Under the pieces are notes generated by a model. The model saw only the letters and a program-made list of their open reading frames with translations. It searched no databases and had not been told where the DNA came from. Position numbers and translations under genes: made by a program. Shown piece by piece: positions 34,301-44,239 of a DNA stretch of 64,000 nt; position 1 is the first letter of the stretch; every line of letters starts with the position of its first letter. This stretch comes from Agriotes lineatus (taxonomy: Eukaryota > Arthropoda > Insecta > Coleoptera > Elateridae): NCBI GenBank assembly GCA_940337035.1, contig CALNHX010003627.1, forward strand, positions 62,001-126,000, given 5' to 3'.

Positions 34301-34495
34301 TCAAACGAAGCAACCTTGGCACAAGCCGTTTTTACTTCTTGCCTTTAAGTCGTGCAACGTGTCGGAAATTACTTTATTCACGACAACTTTAAAGTCATTG
34401 GATTGCAATAGAAGTGCAACAACTTGCTTTGCGATTTCGGTAGCGTCTACACTACAATCACTAACAGAAGAAGTTGCTCTAGTTTTCATCGACAT
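34301..34495 (-). other. Unidentified short ORF near the Helitron 5' end
   Basis: 64 aa, starts MSMKTRATSS, with a Ser/Thr-rich start and then a helical VVALLLQSNDFKVVVNKVISD segment. It resembles the N-termini of some LINE ORF1-type proteins, but the match is too weak to name. Confidence 0.3.
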
Positions 34496-34672
34496 TTTAA
34501 AATTAGTACTTGATTTATTTAAGGAATATACAGAGCACTGCAGAAACGTGTGTTACTCGGTTCAAAACATACGCCCGAATCCATTGCTTCTTCGGTTTCC
34601 TGCTAGAATTTATAAATTGTAACACACATTATGGATTATAAGAGGACAAATAACTTTATAGAGGTATGATGA

Positions 34673-35076
34673 TATTGTCGGTCAGCCACGATGCTGCACT
34701 TTTAGTTATTCTAGAGCTACAAATAGGAGCATGAATATTTAACAATGTAATTAAATTACTAGTTATAAACCTTACAATATCATCTATGCTAAGGAGAATA
34801 ATTCGAGTAACCGCGAAAGCCCCAAACAGTACATCATCTATATTGTTTAATTCATAAATAATATTCCAAAGCAAAGATCTGAGATGGCAGTCAAAGTGTT
34901 TGAAATCAAAATTTTTAAAATGCCTGTAAGTTCTAATAACTGGCAGAGGTTTTGAAAATGGAATGGCTATTGTACAACAGACCATATTATGATCAAGTGT
35001 ATCATGTGTATAAACAACCGAGAAATTACTTATAATATCAGCATTGGAAGTAATTATATAATCAGAAGTAATACTA
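34673..35076 (-). pseudogene. Same LINE, upstream part (endonuclease-RT linker)
   Basis: On the minus strand the reading runs SDYIITSNADI, VVYTHDTLDHNMVCC, TYRHFKNFDF, then HAPICSSRITK and SWLTDN, the end of the endonuclease and the linker seen in CR1/Jockey-type LINEs. It stops exactly at the Helitron border and continues at 27607. The 5' end is truncated near 35076, next to a hairpin. Confidence 0.8.
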
Positions 35077-35097
35077 TAAGTACTTCGATAACTTGTT

Positions 35098-35200
35098 GCA
35101 CAATAATAAAAGAGTGTCAGTTTGACAGGTTAAATAGTCCGACCGCGTCAGCGGGAGGATTATTCTGTCAAACTGACACGATTTGTTATTGTGTGCCATT
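35098..35200. repeat. 103-bp hairpin
   Basis: Arms TTGCACAATAATAAAAGAGT and GTGTCAGTTTGACAG pair with their inverses around GACCGCGTCAGCGGGAGG. Confidence 0.85.
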
Positions 35201-35316
35201 ACTCCGAACTGATTGAGAAAGTTAAATCATGTACAATTTTCCCAAAAAGTGTGCAAAAAGTGCAAACTTTTATTATTGATATCTAAAACAATTTACTCTA
35301 GAAAAATTGCAATTAT

Positions 35317-36153
35317 TATACAGGGTGATTTATAACGGGCGGACCAAACTTCAACAGTTTGTTGGGGAGGTCATTTTGAGTAAAAAATGTTATATGAACA
35401 TAGGTCGTATTCCATTTAGTTACCTAACTACAAGAGATCAAAGTTTTATTAAGGGGCGGGTAAAGGTAAAACCGCTCAAAGTAGCCAATGTTTCAAGCGT
35501 CACATCTACTACGTATGTGGACCAATCATATCAAACTTTTTTTTGTATGATAGCCTGTTTTATCTGTCAAACGTTTTTCTCAAAAACGAAACATAAATTT
35601 CAAATTCTGTTTACGCCAATGTCCTAGACCTCTTACCTAGCAAATGAGGTAATTTCATAAAAATCGTACAAAGGGAACTTGACTTTTTCAAACTTATTTT
35701 TGACATTTTTTCAGAATTTATTCTATTTTTTATCTCATACACTAGAACTGTAGAAAAGAAAAAGAATAATTATGATATAAAAACGACTAAGATTGGACAA
35801 GCCATTTGGGAGAAACACTCGTTGGAGATAAATTGCAAGGTGTTTTTAAAATATTGTTTTAATGGCCTTCCTACCAATAAACTGACATGAAATCGCTTGA
35901 CAGATATAACTACAGGCTAACATACAAAAAAAAGTTTGATATGATTGGCCCACATACGTAGTATATATGACGCTTGAAACATTGGCTACTTTGAGCGGTT
36001 TTACCTTTACCCGCCCCTTAATAAAACTTTGATCTCTTGTAGTTAGGTAACTAAATGGAATACGACCTATGTTCATATAACATTTTTTACTCAAAATGAC
36101 CTCCCCAACATACTGTTGAAGTTTGGTCCGCCCGTTATAAATCACCCTGTATA
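35317..36153. repeat. 837-bp foldback element
   Basis: Ends TATACAGGGTGATTTATAAC and inverse. Arms of about 270 bp are near-identical and flank a loop of roughly 300 bp. TATA on each side may be the target duplication. The matching ORFs on opposite strands here are a product of the inverted arms, not genes. Confidence 0.92.
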
Positions 36154-37015
36154 GGGTGTTAATTAAGTACATAGACAACATTTAAGGGGTAATTTCCTGA
36201 TCAATTCTAAGATCAAAAGTTTATACAAACATGGGACCTAAACGGCTTCGTTTCCAAGATACAGGATGTTGAAGTTTAAACAATTTTTTTTTTTCAGAAA
36301 TCTGGAATACGCCTAGGAGTATTCTAATGAAACTTGGTGTAGGTTAGTATTTCATAAAGTGGCAGTGTTTGGTCAAAATAAATTTAATTTATTTCCACTG
36401 GTGGTGTGCATTGGGGCCACCTCAGTTGCATTATTTTAGAAAAATCGGATACGCCACTGTTTTTTTGCCAATACGACAAGTGTTTTAGGTTCATCCATTG
36501 AAACTACACAAAAGATGTAACTCTTATTTTTTTTTGATAGAATAAACCTTTTTCGAGAAAAACGACAAAATCTCTAACAGCAATTTCGTTCATTGGACGT
36601 TAATGGGACCTTAACGGCTTCGTTTTCAAATTACAGTTTAAAGAAGTTTTTAAAAAATATTTAATAACAAACAATTTTACAATAGTTACAAAACCTTTGG
36701 CTAAAAAACAGTGGCGTACCAGATTTTTCTAAAATAGGGTAACTGAAGTGGCCCCGATGCACGCCACTGGTGGAAATAAATTAAATTTATTTTGACCGAA
36801 CAATGCCACTGTTAAATACTAACCTCCACCAAGTTTCATTAGAATACCTCAAGGCATTTCCAGATTTAAACAAAAATGTTTGTTTAAATTTCATCCTGTT
36901 TCTTGAAAACGAAGCCGTTTAGGTTCCATGTTTGTTTAAACTTTTTATCTTAGAATTGATCAAGTACCTCCTTAAAGTTTATCTACGTACTTAATTAACA
37001 CCATGTATATAAAAA
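36150..37015. repeat. Second foldback element, directly adjoining
   Basis: Ends GGGTGTTAATTAAGTAC and inverse, sharing the TATA junction with the previous foldback. Arms include CATGGGACCTAAACGGCTTC and CACTGGTGG-type blocks and TTTTTTAGCC/AAAATAAATT pairs. The loop is near 36580. Confidence 0.88.
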
Positions 37016-38224
37016 TATCACCCAAGTTTAGTTTTCATTATCTATCTAAACTTAACATAACCGAACAAGTAAATTAATAAATCACATAAGTTTACTTTTA
37101 ATGCACAATTTACAAAGTCTCACTCATAAAATGCAAAAACTAGAAAGCTTGAAAACTAACAAAGGGAAACAAAAACGCACATTACTGTGTATTTCTTCAT
37201 AAAAAATCAGTAAATCAAATTTCATGCTAATTTACCGATATTTTATGCTTTTGCTAAATTTATTTGATACCTAGAATAATCGATTGACGCACTACATTTT
37301 ATAAAAAAAAATCATATGAGCATTCTTATGAATAATTTAATTTCCTATCGATTTACTTACAAATACCGGGTGGTTGATCGTACCTCTGAACATAGGCAAT
37401 TTACATGGCTTATCACGGTTATGCATATTCCTGCTTAACATTTTTAGGGAAAAGAATGGTAGTGGTACTAAATTAAACAGAATAATTTTCCGCGTCGTTT
37501 AGTATTAAAAACTTATTGGATAATGTTAATTGTGCATAGAAATATTAATTTTAAAATTTAGATATTCCGAAATATAAGTGCATGTTTGTCAAAATATTGC
37601 ATACTTTATCGAAACAACTCTATAGCCTGCAACTTCATCTAAATTAAATCTAATTACACGACCTACTTAATTTGAAGAGACGAAGTATGATACCACACTT
37701 CCTCTTTTCAAATCGAGTTTGTCATCAAGTATGATATAAGCAATGCCAAATTTGACAAACAATTTATTTCACGTCAACATATTTTTATTTACAAGGAGGA
37801 CGTAATACAATTTATTAATTACTAAGAAATGTCAAGTTTGTTCGTTGAATAGTCCTTCAAATACCGCTTGTACCCGACGAATTGCATACATTTTTGTCAA
37901 AGTGTTTATTTGTGTTTATTGCTTCAAAATTGGTCTCGTGCTGTGGCACTCGACAAATTTATATCGAAGCATTAAACACTCATATACTTTGGGAAAAATT
38001 TTCGGCAATTCGTTGACCGCTCGCGGTATTGTATATGAAAATTCCCAGGAAGTTATGAGCAGTTTTCTATATTTTGTATATATGACGAAAATAAACAATA
38101 TCATGCTGCTAGTACGAGTAAATAAATAATTGTTTATTACCGCCCTACAAATTTATAAATGTTTGTACTCTGTACAATACATTGATCTCAAAATACTGTA
38201 ATAAGAAATTACTATTTTTAACAG
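37016..38224. other. Non-coding, possible intron sequence
   Basis: AT-rich. An imperfect hairpin at about 37672-37740 (GAAGAGACGAAGTATGATAC) is the only structure seen. The open frame at 37845-38129 lacks an ATG start and has no known motif. Confidence 0.5.
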
Positions 38225-38505
38225 GAAGTGGGAGAAAGTCATAGATTCTGAAACTGTAAGTCAAAATACGGGTGACGTTTCTAATAATGTATCAGTCGGA
38301 ATTTCGGATTCTGTAACCATTATGTCTTTTTCTCCTATTGGGTATGATGACAACAATACTGCATGTGTCTTTGAAACAAAAGACACTGATGTTAGCGAAT
38401 GTAATCTGGCACGGCATAGTGAAATCAGTGTTTCTGGAAAAGAATATTTTAATCAATCAATGGATTCTACCAGTTTTCACAATAGTGTACAAAATACAGA
38501 TGGAA
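38225..38505 (+). CDS. Candidate second exon of the unidentified host gene
   Basis: 281 bp between TTTTTAACAG and GTAAGT, open throughout in one frame (KWEKVIDSETVSQN... to ...SVQNTDG). The peptide is rich in Ser, Thr, Asp and Asn and probably disordered. The first base completes the codon left open at 25474, and the exon leaves one base (A) at its 3' end. No family recognised and no third exon found in the window. Confidence 0.42.
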
Positions 38506-38599
38506 GTAAGTTTAAAAATGATGAAAGGGCCGTATAGACAAGATGACGATGGTAACGAATGTGATATCCAAATTTTTTAAAATGAACAGGGTTCCAGGT

Positions 38600-38866
38600 T
38601 AAGGTCACTATATCAATAAGGTACCGCCATTAGTGATTTTTTATATCTATCCTTGTCGCACAATTTTCTCCAACTGGGGATAAAAACACATAACCTAACA
38701 GATTCCTCACTTTACAAGCGCCATTATACCAAAAAGAAAATCCCCAAAAACTAGTGTCCTCCCTATTGCACTTGGGAAATTTGTATTTGTTATCCTTATC
38801 TCACAATTTTCTCACATTCTCAAGCGAGGAATGGAATGGCGGTACCTTATTGATATAGTGACCTTA
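38600..38866. mobile_element. MITE with 31-bp ends and 8-bp TSD
   Basis: Ends TAAGGTCACTATATCAATAA and inverse, continuing to GGTACCGCCAT. TTCCAGGT is duplicated at 38592-38599 and 38867-38874. The inner end GGTACCGCCAT resembles the foldback at 3967. No ORF. Confidence 0.92.
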
Positions 38867-38910
38867 TTCCAGGTCCGACTCCCCTGCCTATGAAACCGAC
38901 GATGTAGAAG

Positions 38911-39166
38911 TATCGAAAGATAAAAAAAAACTGATCCTCAGCGAGCTATGAATATTTAAACGTATGAATAATATGTTGGTGGCACTGTAAGTCTATGTCA
39001 AATTCGAGGTTAGCAGGTTAGGTTTTGCGTCAGTCTGTGTCAAAAGTGACGGAAAATCTAACCTGCCAAGCTCAAATTTGACATAGACTTACAGTGCTAC
39101 CAACATATTATTTATGCGTTTGAATTTCCACAGCCCGATGAGGATCATTTTTTTTATCTCTCGATA
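38911..39166. repeat. 256-bp palindrome with GTAAGTCTATGTC core
   Basis: Outer arms TATCGAAAGATAAAAAAAAA and TGATCCTCA, inner arms CACTGTAAGTCTATGTCAAA. The core matches the 4.1 and 23.4 kb copies. Confidence 0.92.
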
Positions 39167-39489
39167 TATTGTGAGAAGGATTCCAAATTTAGTACTACCA
39201 CATTTAGTGTTTCTGGCAGACGCAACCAATTAAAAAATTTAAAACACGAAGATGATTCGTATATTGACCATAGAAGTAATTACTTGTTTGCTAATAACTT
39301 ATTCATTTTAGTATTTGGATGTTCCTTTTTTAACGTGATAGCATAGTAGTCCAATCACTATGTCATTTTTGCTTGAAAGTGAAGCGAAATTTGAAATTTC
39401 TTTTTTGGGGTATTGGTGAGATCTAGCAAAGCTTAACTTCAAGTTGTCAACCAAGATTTCCTATGTGCTATTTCCGCTATCTTGATAAA

Positions 39490-40328
39490 CTAGCTTAAAC
39501 CCCGCGGCATATGCCGCATTTAAAATGTAGGACGAATTTAATAACTTTTGTTGCACTAAAGAAAGTTTTAAAAGCACGCTAGAGATTGGCAGTAAGGAAA
39601 AGTTCCAAAAAATATATTTTCAAATGGAAAGTCTCTGTAAAGGAAACGCTTGCCCCTGGAAGGCGTCCTAATTAATATGACGTTGTTGGAACGCAGTCAA
39701 AAAAAAATCCAGAAAGAATTAATGCTCTTGTGACTTATGAGATTATATGTGAGAATTATTTGCTCCACCGAAATAATTTTCAGCTGCCTGCAATCTGTGT
39801 TTCTTTTCAGGTTTAAGCCGTTGAGCGCCATAAAAATATAAATGCGGTAACTCAAGTCTCCAGTTACGCCGTTACTGATATTGTTAAATAACTCGATTAA
39901 TTATTATTTCTTTGGCATTTTAAACTGGCATTATTATTATTATCTTTATAATAGCAACCATAAGTAACTGCTTATAATGTTTATATGCTAGCGAGTTAAT
40001 TTTCTTCTTAAATCGCTAGTGAATTAATAGTAGATTGCTCTACAAGTTAAGAAAAGTGAGAGTTTTCCAGCAAATGTAAAAGTTTTACGTGAGCATGGAA
40101 TTTTCCAATGTGTTAAACATGCAATTTTTCCGTGTAGTTGACAAAAATATCTTTTTAAATAATTTTGGTCAAAGTATGGAAGCGCAATGTTTACTGTACT
40201 GTATAAATATAAATAACCAATATACATTATAGAATACTTGAAAATGGATGAATCTGTTATTAATTCATTTAGTTTCAATTTAAACTGCAGTGTTCTATAG
40301 CAGCTACTTGGCGCATTCGGTTACTTAT
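39490..40328 (-). mobile_element. Second Helitron 3' part (same family as 27608-34672)
   Basis: Minus-strand 3' end CTAG before T, hairpin GCGGCATATGCCGC at 39504-39517. About 830 bp match 27608-29390, minus the 943-bp insertion. After 40328 the sequences part. A 13-bp insert (CAGCTACTTGGCG) near 40300 is absent from the other copy. The 5' end was not found. Confidence 0.8.
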
Positions 40329-40464
40329 TTAAAAATAGACCTGCGTTTTTCACATATCTCAGCGGTCGTGCTTTTAAAAACATGATGTTTGTATTTACTT
40401 ATTTTACAGTACTGCAATTAAAGTGATAATAAATAAATCGATCAAATATTTATTTGCTTTTATT

Positions 40465-41700
40465 TTATATTCCAATACCAATATAATACAAAATACTATT
40501 ACTTTCACTTATACTACATAAAGGGCAATGCCATTCAGTATTAGGTACAGATGTTAAGCCAATAAAAATCAGATAAAACCATTCCACGGAACAGTGCAAA
40601 TTACAGCAAGCAATCATAGGCGTTCCATTATCAGGACCCTTACACAAACAATATATACTGTTATCTTTAGTTTGCGTGGCTACGAGAGCAGTGGTCCTTG
40701 TTTCCGTACTACTACTTTTATTACAAAACATTAAATTTGTACCATTATTAACATTTAACGACTCTTTGAATACATTCCAATCAGTATTAGCTGCGGCATC
40801 CTTAACTGCTTTATTTGTGAAATATTTACCGAGAAGTAGGGTATCCAATACCCAACTAAATTTTCAATCCCGGGATTTCGGTATTGAAGTAATTCTATCT
40901 GGATCCCGGTATTCAATACCAGGATTGCCGGTGTTCAAACCGGGAATCCCTGTTTTCAGTACCGGTATTTCCAGTATTCAATACCGGGATTTCCGGTGTT
41001 CAATACCGGGATTTCCTGTTTTCAGCACCGGTATTTCTAGTATTATCTATATATATCATAGGCTTGTAGGTGTATAATAGGTAAATATGCAAGCAACAGT
41101 GACAACACAACTGAACACAGTTTACGCCGTTTATGGACACATCTGCTAACTGCTACTACCCTGAACCATACTAATTATTATCTATCAACATGCTGCTCCA
41201 TGTCTGGCGCCGGCCAGGCTGGGTAAGGCGACTCGCAGACTCTGCGAACTGCGACGCAGTGCACACAAAAGCAATCCCAAAAATATCGAAAATTCCGGTA
41301 TTGGGGAAAAATACCGGGATTGAAATACCGGATAAAAAAATTAGGGATCCCGAGATACCGACATTTTGGGATCCCGGGATTGGATGCCCTACCGAGAAGT
41401 TTCTTTTTCCCAAAATACCTCATTGAAATGTATTCTTTCACGGAAAAAATGTTTACTACTCCATACCACAAAATCACAGTAATTAACTCCAGTAATAGCG
41501 AGTTGCATTTGTATCTGGTAGTAGTAGCCATGGTTATGATCTAATTTAAATTCTTCATCCTTTTTTTTGTACACCTGAACATTTTAGAACATTTAGGTCA
41601 TCTATGCCAATGTCCTTTGCGCAATAAAGACACTTAATTTTGACAACCCCCATTTCACCACCAAAAGGGCAAATTCAGATTACTATTTAAAATAGCATCT
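40465..41700 (-). pseudogene. YqaJ-nuclease/PHD-finger protein remnant, cut by a hAT MITE
   Basis: Minus-strand order: YqaJ core (41600-41660) with VVKIKCLYC, then NHGYYYQIQMQL and YCDFVVW (41450-41560). The hAT MITE (40837-41391) follows, then KYFTNKAVKDAAANTDWN and a PHD finger (YCLCKGPDNGT through EWHCPLC, 40500-40660). The nuclease family needs Glu in its E-x-K motif; here it reads K-x-K. A frameshift lies in an A-run near 41570. One Cys/Trp region of the finger is altered (WFYLIFIGLTS, usually with a Cys). Nuclease and PHD finger are known together in repeat-associated proteins of invertebrates. Non-functional. Confidence 0.7.
40837..41391. mobile_element. hAT MITE with 8-bp TSD and GGTATT/CCCGGGAT arrays
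   Basis: Ends TAGGGTATCCAATACC and inverse of GGATTGGATGCCCTA. CCGAGAAG is duplicated at 40829-40836 and 41392-41399. Subterminal parts are packed with AATACCGGGATT-type motifs. It lies in the YqaJ/PHD remnant. Confidence 0.93.
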
Positions 41701-41782
41701 GCTTTTCCACTTAGATAACAAATATTAAATAATTAACGACACTAACTGTAGAGCAATAATATTGTAATGTTAAACATATACA

Positions 41783-42240
41783 GTGTGTCCCAGGATTGAT
41801 GTTACAAGAGGTGAGATGGTCTAAAAAATTTTGAATTTTATTTTAAGGTTCTGGGATTCGGTTCTGCTTGGTTTGAAAAGAATTTTAAGAATATTTTCAG
41901 TTTTTGAAAAACAAGTAAGGCCTTGACAGGAAAGCGAAAACTATTTTATTTTCAGGTAAAGTACCCTTTGTGTTCATGATACGGCAAAATTTGATTAAGA
42001 AAAATTGTTTAGAATGATAAATTATGGCCCGATACAAAATTTCAGAAAGCTCTGCGGACTTATAAAAAACTGTTATTTTTGAGATAATTGTATGTTAATT
42101 TCAGGTAAACTACCCTTTTTGTTCATGATACGGTAAAATTTTATTAATAAAAGTTGTTTAGAATGACAAATTATAACCTTATACAAAATTTCAGAAGGAT
42201 CTGTCGACTTAGATTAAAACGTTATTTTTTGGATTAAACA
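41783..42240. repeat. Dispersed repeat C, copy 2
   Basis: Starts AGTGTGTCCCAGGATTGATG. Shares TTTTAAGAATATTTTCAGTT and two GGTAAACTACCC-type blocks with 33735-34262. The same start recurs at 63378. Confidence 0.8.
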
Positions 42241-42477
42241 ATTGGATTTATTAAAAATTACGGTTACATCATGTCACACACCAAAAATATTTGTTTACCT
42301 ATTATATGTATTAACAGAAATAGAAAACAACGCTTTTTTGTTTATTGTAAACAAAATTAAAGCTGGTACATTCAACACTGAAACACAATTATAATAACTT
42401 GCAGTGACACTGTAAAATTTTACATTTATTACAATATATTACAATTCTAAATAGCTATTTAAGTCACAAGGAATGTA

Positions 42478-42576
42478 AGGACCTATTAACATTTGGGGTA
42501 GGCAAGTACAAGCCAAGACGAAGTCGCGGCTTGTTGCCTGCCGAAAATGTTAATAGGCGATACATTCCGAGTTATC
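42478..42576. repeat. 99-bp hairpin with GACGAAGTCG loop
   Basis: Arms GGAATGTAAGGACCTATTAAC and TTTGGGGTAGGCAAG pair with TTGCCTGCC and GTTAATAGGCGATACATTCC. Copy 1 at 32985-33030 has lost the loop. Confidence 0.85.
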
Positions 42577-42583
42577 TTATTAT

Positions 42584-42891
42584 ATTTTTCCCGCTGCTTA
42601 TCGAAATTTTCCTAGATTTCTGAAAAAATCGCTTGGTTTGTCACCTGTCACCAGGATTAATTTTTGTGAGTCGTGTTACCTATGAGTGTCACATGTCACA
42701 TAAACACTTGCAATTTAGAAACAAAACGTCTAAATCTGCATCTTGCTTTGCTAATTTTATTATCCTAAGAACTTTATAATAGTATTAAGTTCCGTTGTCA
42801 AGAAAAAGCAGCAAACAAATATAATCACCGACTTACACGTTTTGTTACTAAGGCTGTATCACTGACTTACAAGATCAGCAGCGGGAAAAAT
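42584..42891. mobile_element. Inverted-end element, copy 2 (no MITE)
   Basis: Ends ATTTTTCCCGCTGCT and inverse. Supplies the empty site for the Harbinger MITE in copy 1. Confidence 0.88.
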
Positions 42892-42952
42892 ATTAAATAT
42901 TACTTAAAAATAGTTACACGCTTATCCCTAACAATAAAAATTAAAAATGCAG

Positions 42953-44180
42953 TTATTTGTTCGCAGATGCTAATAAAATAGGAAAAATATTTTTTTTCCA
43001 AAAGTTCTCAGCTTCTAACATTGTTTGTTTAATGTAATTTGCATCATAGCCCACAGAAATAAAATTAACTTTTTGGTTTTTTTCAAAGTTAGCATCTGCA
43101 ACAGCAAAAATGCAATACGATTTATTTAAAAAATGCATTTGCATTTGTATTTGAGCTCTATACTTGGCCGTAACTTTATTTTGTGATGTTATATAGTTTA
43201 ACACTGCTTTGTCTGTAGAGGGGCACTTCACTTCAACAACGAAATTGTCACTCACTGCATCTGGTGAAGCTCCGAAAATAGGGTGGTTCTTTGAAAGTAC
43301 AATTCCCACAGAACTTAATTTGGTCTTCATATTTTTTTCGACAATTTGTAATACTTGCTTTTCTAATCGTCTACCCCTTTCCATTGCTTTGGTATCCCTC
43401 AGTTTTGTAACTCCAATTACCTGTTGCACAAATGAGCCACATTCAGTTTTGCAATGTGCAGCATTATATAATTTCGAGGCGGTTATCCTCCCATATCGTA
43501 AACGATGCCACAAACTGTCTTCGGCTTGCATTAGGGTACAATATGCAGCTTCCTTGCACAAATCTTCATTCATGTGCTGCTTGGTGAAGGTGATGAAATC
43601 ATCATATAGGGCTCCACCACTGCTAACAAATTTTAATAATAAACCGTACAAATCCAGGCAGCTATACTTGGGTTCTTTAAACAGTTTAAATATTTCGCCA
43701 GCTGCTTTGTTTTGTACTCCTAAACGCATTGCCTTCTGATAAAAGTTACCCTGATCTTCTTCAACGGGTATACCCCCAAATTCTGCCACAGTCAAAAATT
43801 TTAGCGATGTGCCCACTTTTGACAGTTGCGACTTCTTCCAATAGCACTGGACTTCTGTGGGTGCGGGTTCTTCGCTCCTCCTATGCATCCACATAAGTAC
43901 TGCTACAGCATGCTTGCATCCACCTGTAAAAAATTTTTTTTTAAATTTTAAAACAGATTAATAACAGATTATTATTAAATTACCAGCTGATGCAGCGCAG
44001 TCCAAACATTCCACCTTCTCTACTTTACTCTGCTTTTCATTTACTTGTAACACCACATTATAGTTTTTCGCTCTCACTCGGTGTTCAGGACAAATTCTGC
44101 ATTTAACGGTGCACAATTCACCCTCTCGTCGGAGCTGCACATATCCTATGGCTGAGTCACCGTAACTTTCACGTCCAGCA
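42953..44180 (-). CDS. YqaJ-type exonuclease with SWIM zinc finger (two exons seen, 5' end missing)
   Basis: Exon 44180-43984 (minus) starts after a TTGTTGTTAG acceptor. It reads SAGRESYGDSAIGYVQLRRE, then CTVKCRICPEH. A 60-bp intron (43924-43983, GTAATT...TTACAG) splits Gly in SAG|GCKH. Exon 43923-42953 completes the SWIM finger (CLDC...CKH, then AVLMWMHRRSEEP). It continues into a lambda-exonuclease-like YqaJ domain with ITASKLYNAA, FGASPDAV, VEVKCPS and AQIQMQMHF. The Asp, Glu and Lys expected for metal-dependent cutting are all present, and there is no stop before TAA. In phages YqaJ-type enzymes resect DNA ends; in insects such SWIM-YqaJ proteins are repeat-associated with unknown role. 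A start exon was not found. A 1.9-kb palindrome begins 60 bp upstream. Confidence 0.8.
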
Positions 44181-44239
44181 CTAACAACAAAACAACAATA
44201 ATAATAGCACCAGAACTACAGAACTAATTCTATTCAACA

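Larger units (their letters stand above)
27608..34672 (-). mobile_element. 7065-bp non-autonomous Helitron
   Basis: On the minus strand it begins TCATCATACCTC after an A and ends CTAG before a T, the Helitron rule of insertion between A and T with 5'-TC and CTRR-3' ends. Nine bases before CTAG is the palindrome GCGGCATATGCCGC (27621-27634), the expected 3' hairpin. Taking out exactly this segment restores the LINE reading frame (DNI then KQIMRLRD). A second copy of the 3' end is at 39490. I see no Rep/helicase ORF, so it is non-autonomous. It carries candidate exons, a tRNA-like gene, a nested insertion, a Harbinger MITE and repeats. Confidence 0.85.

Noticed and set aside
35307..36181. Two near-identical ORFs on opposite strands (35307-35627 plus, 35846-36181 minus)
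   Set aside because: They are the two arms of one foldback read on opposite strands, without any known domain.
37845..38129. 94-aa plus-strand ORF
   Set aside because: No ATG start, no motif and an antisense ORF of similar length; probably chance.
43209..43739. Plus-strand 176-aa ORF
   Set aside because: Opposite strand of the YqaJ domain; no motif of its own.
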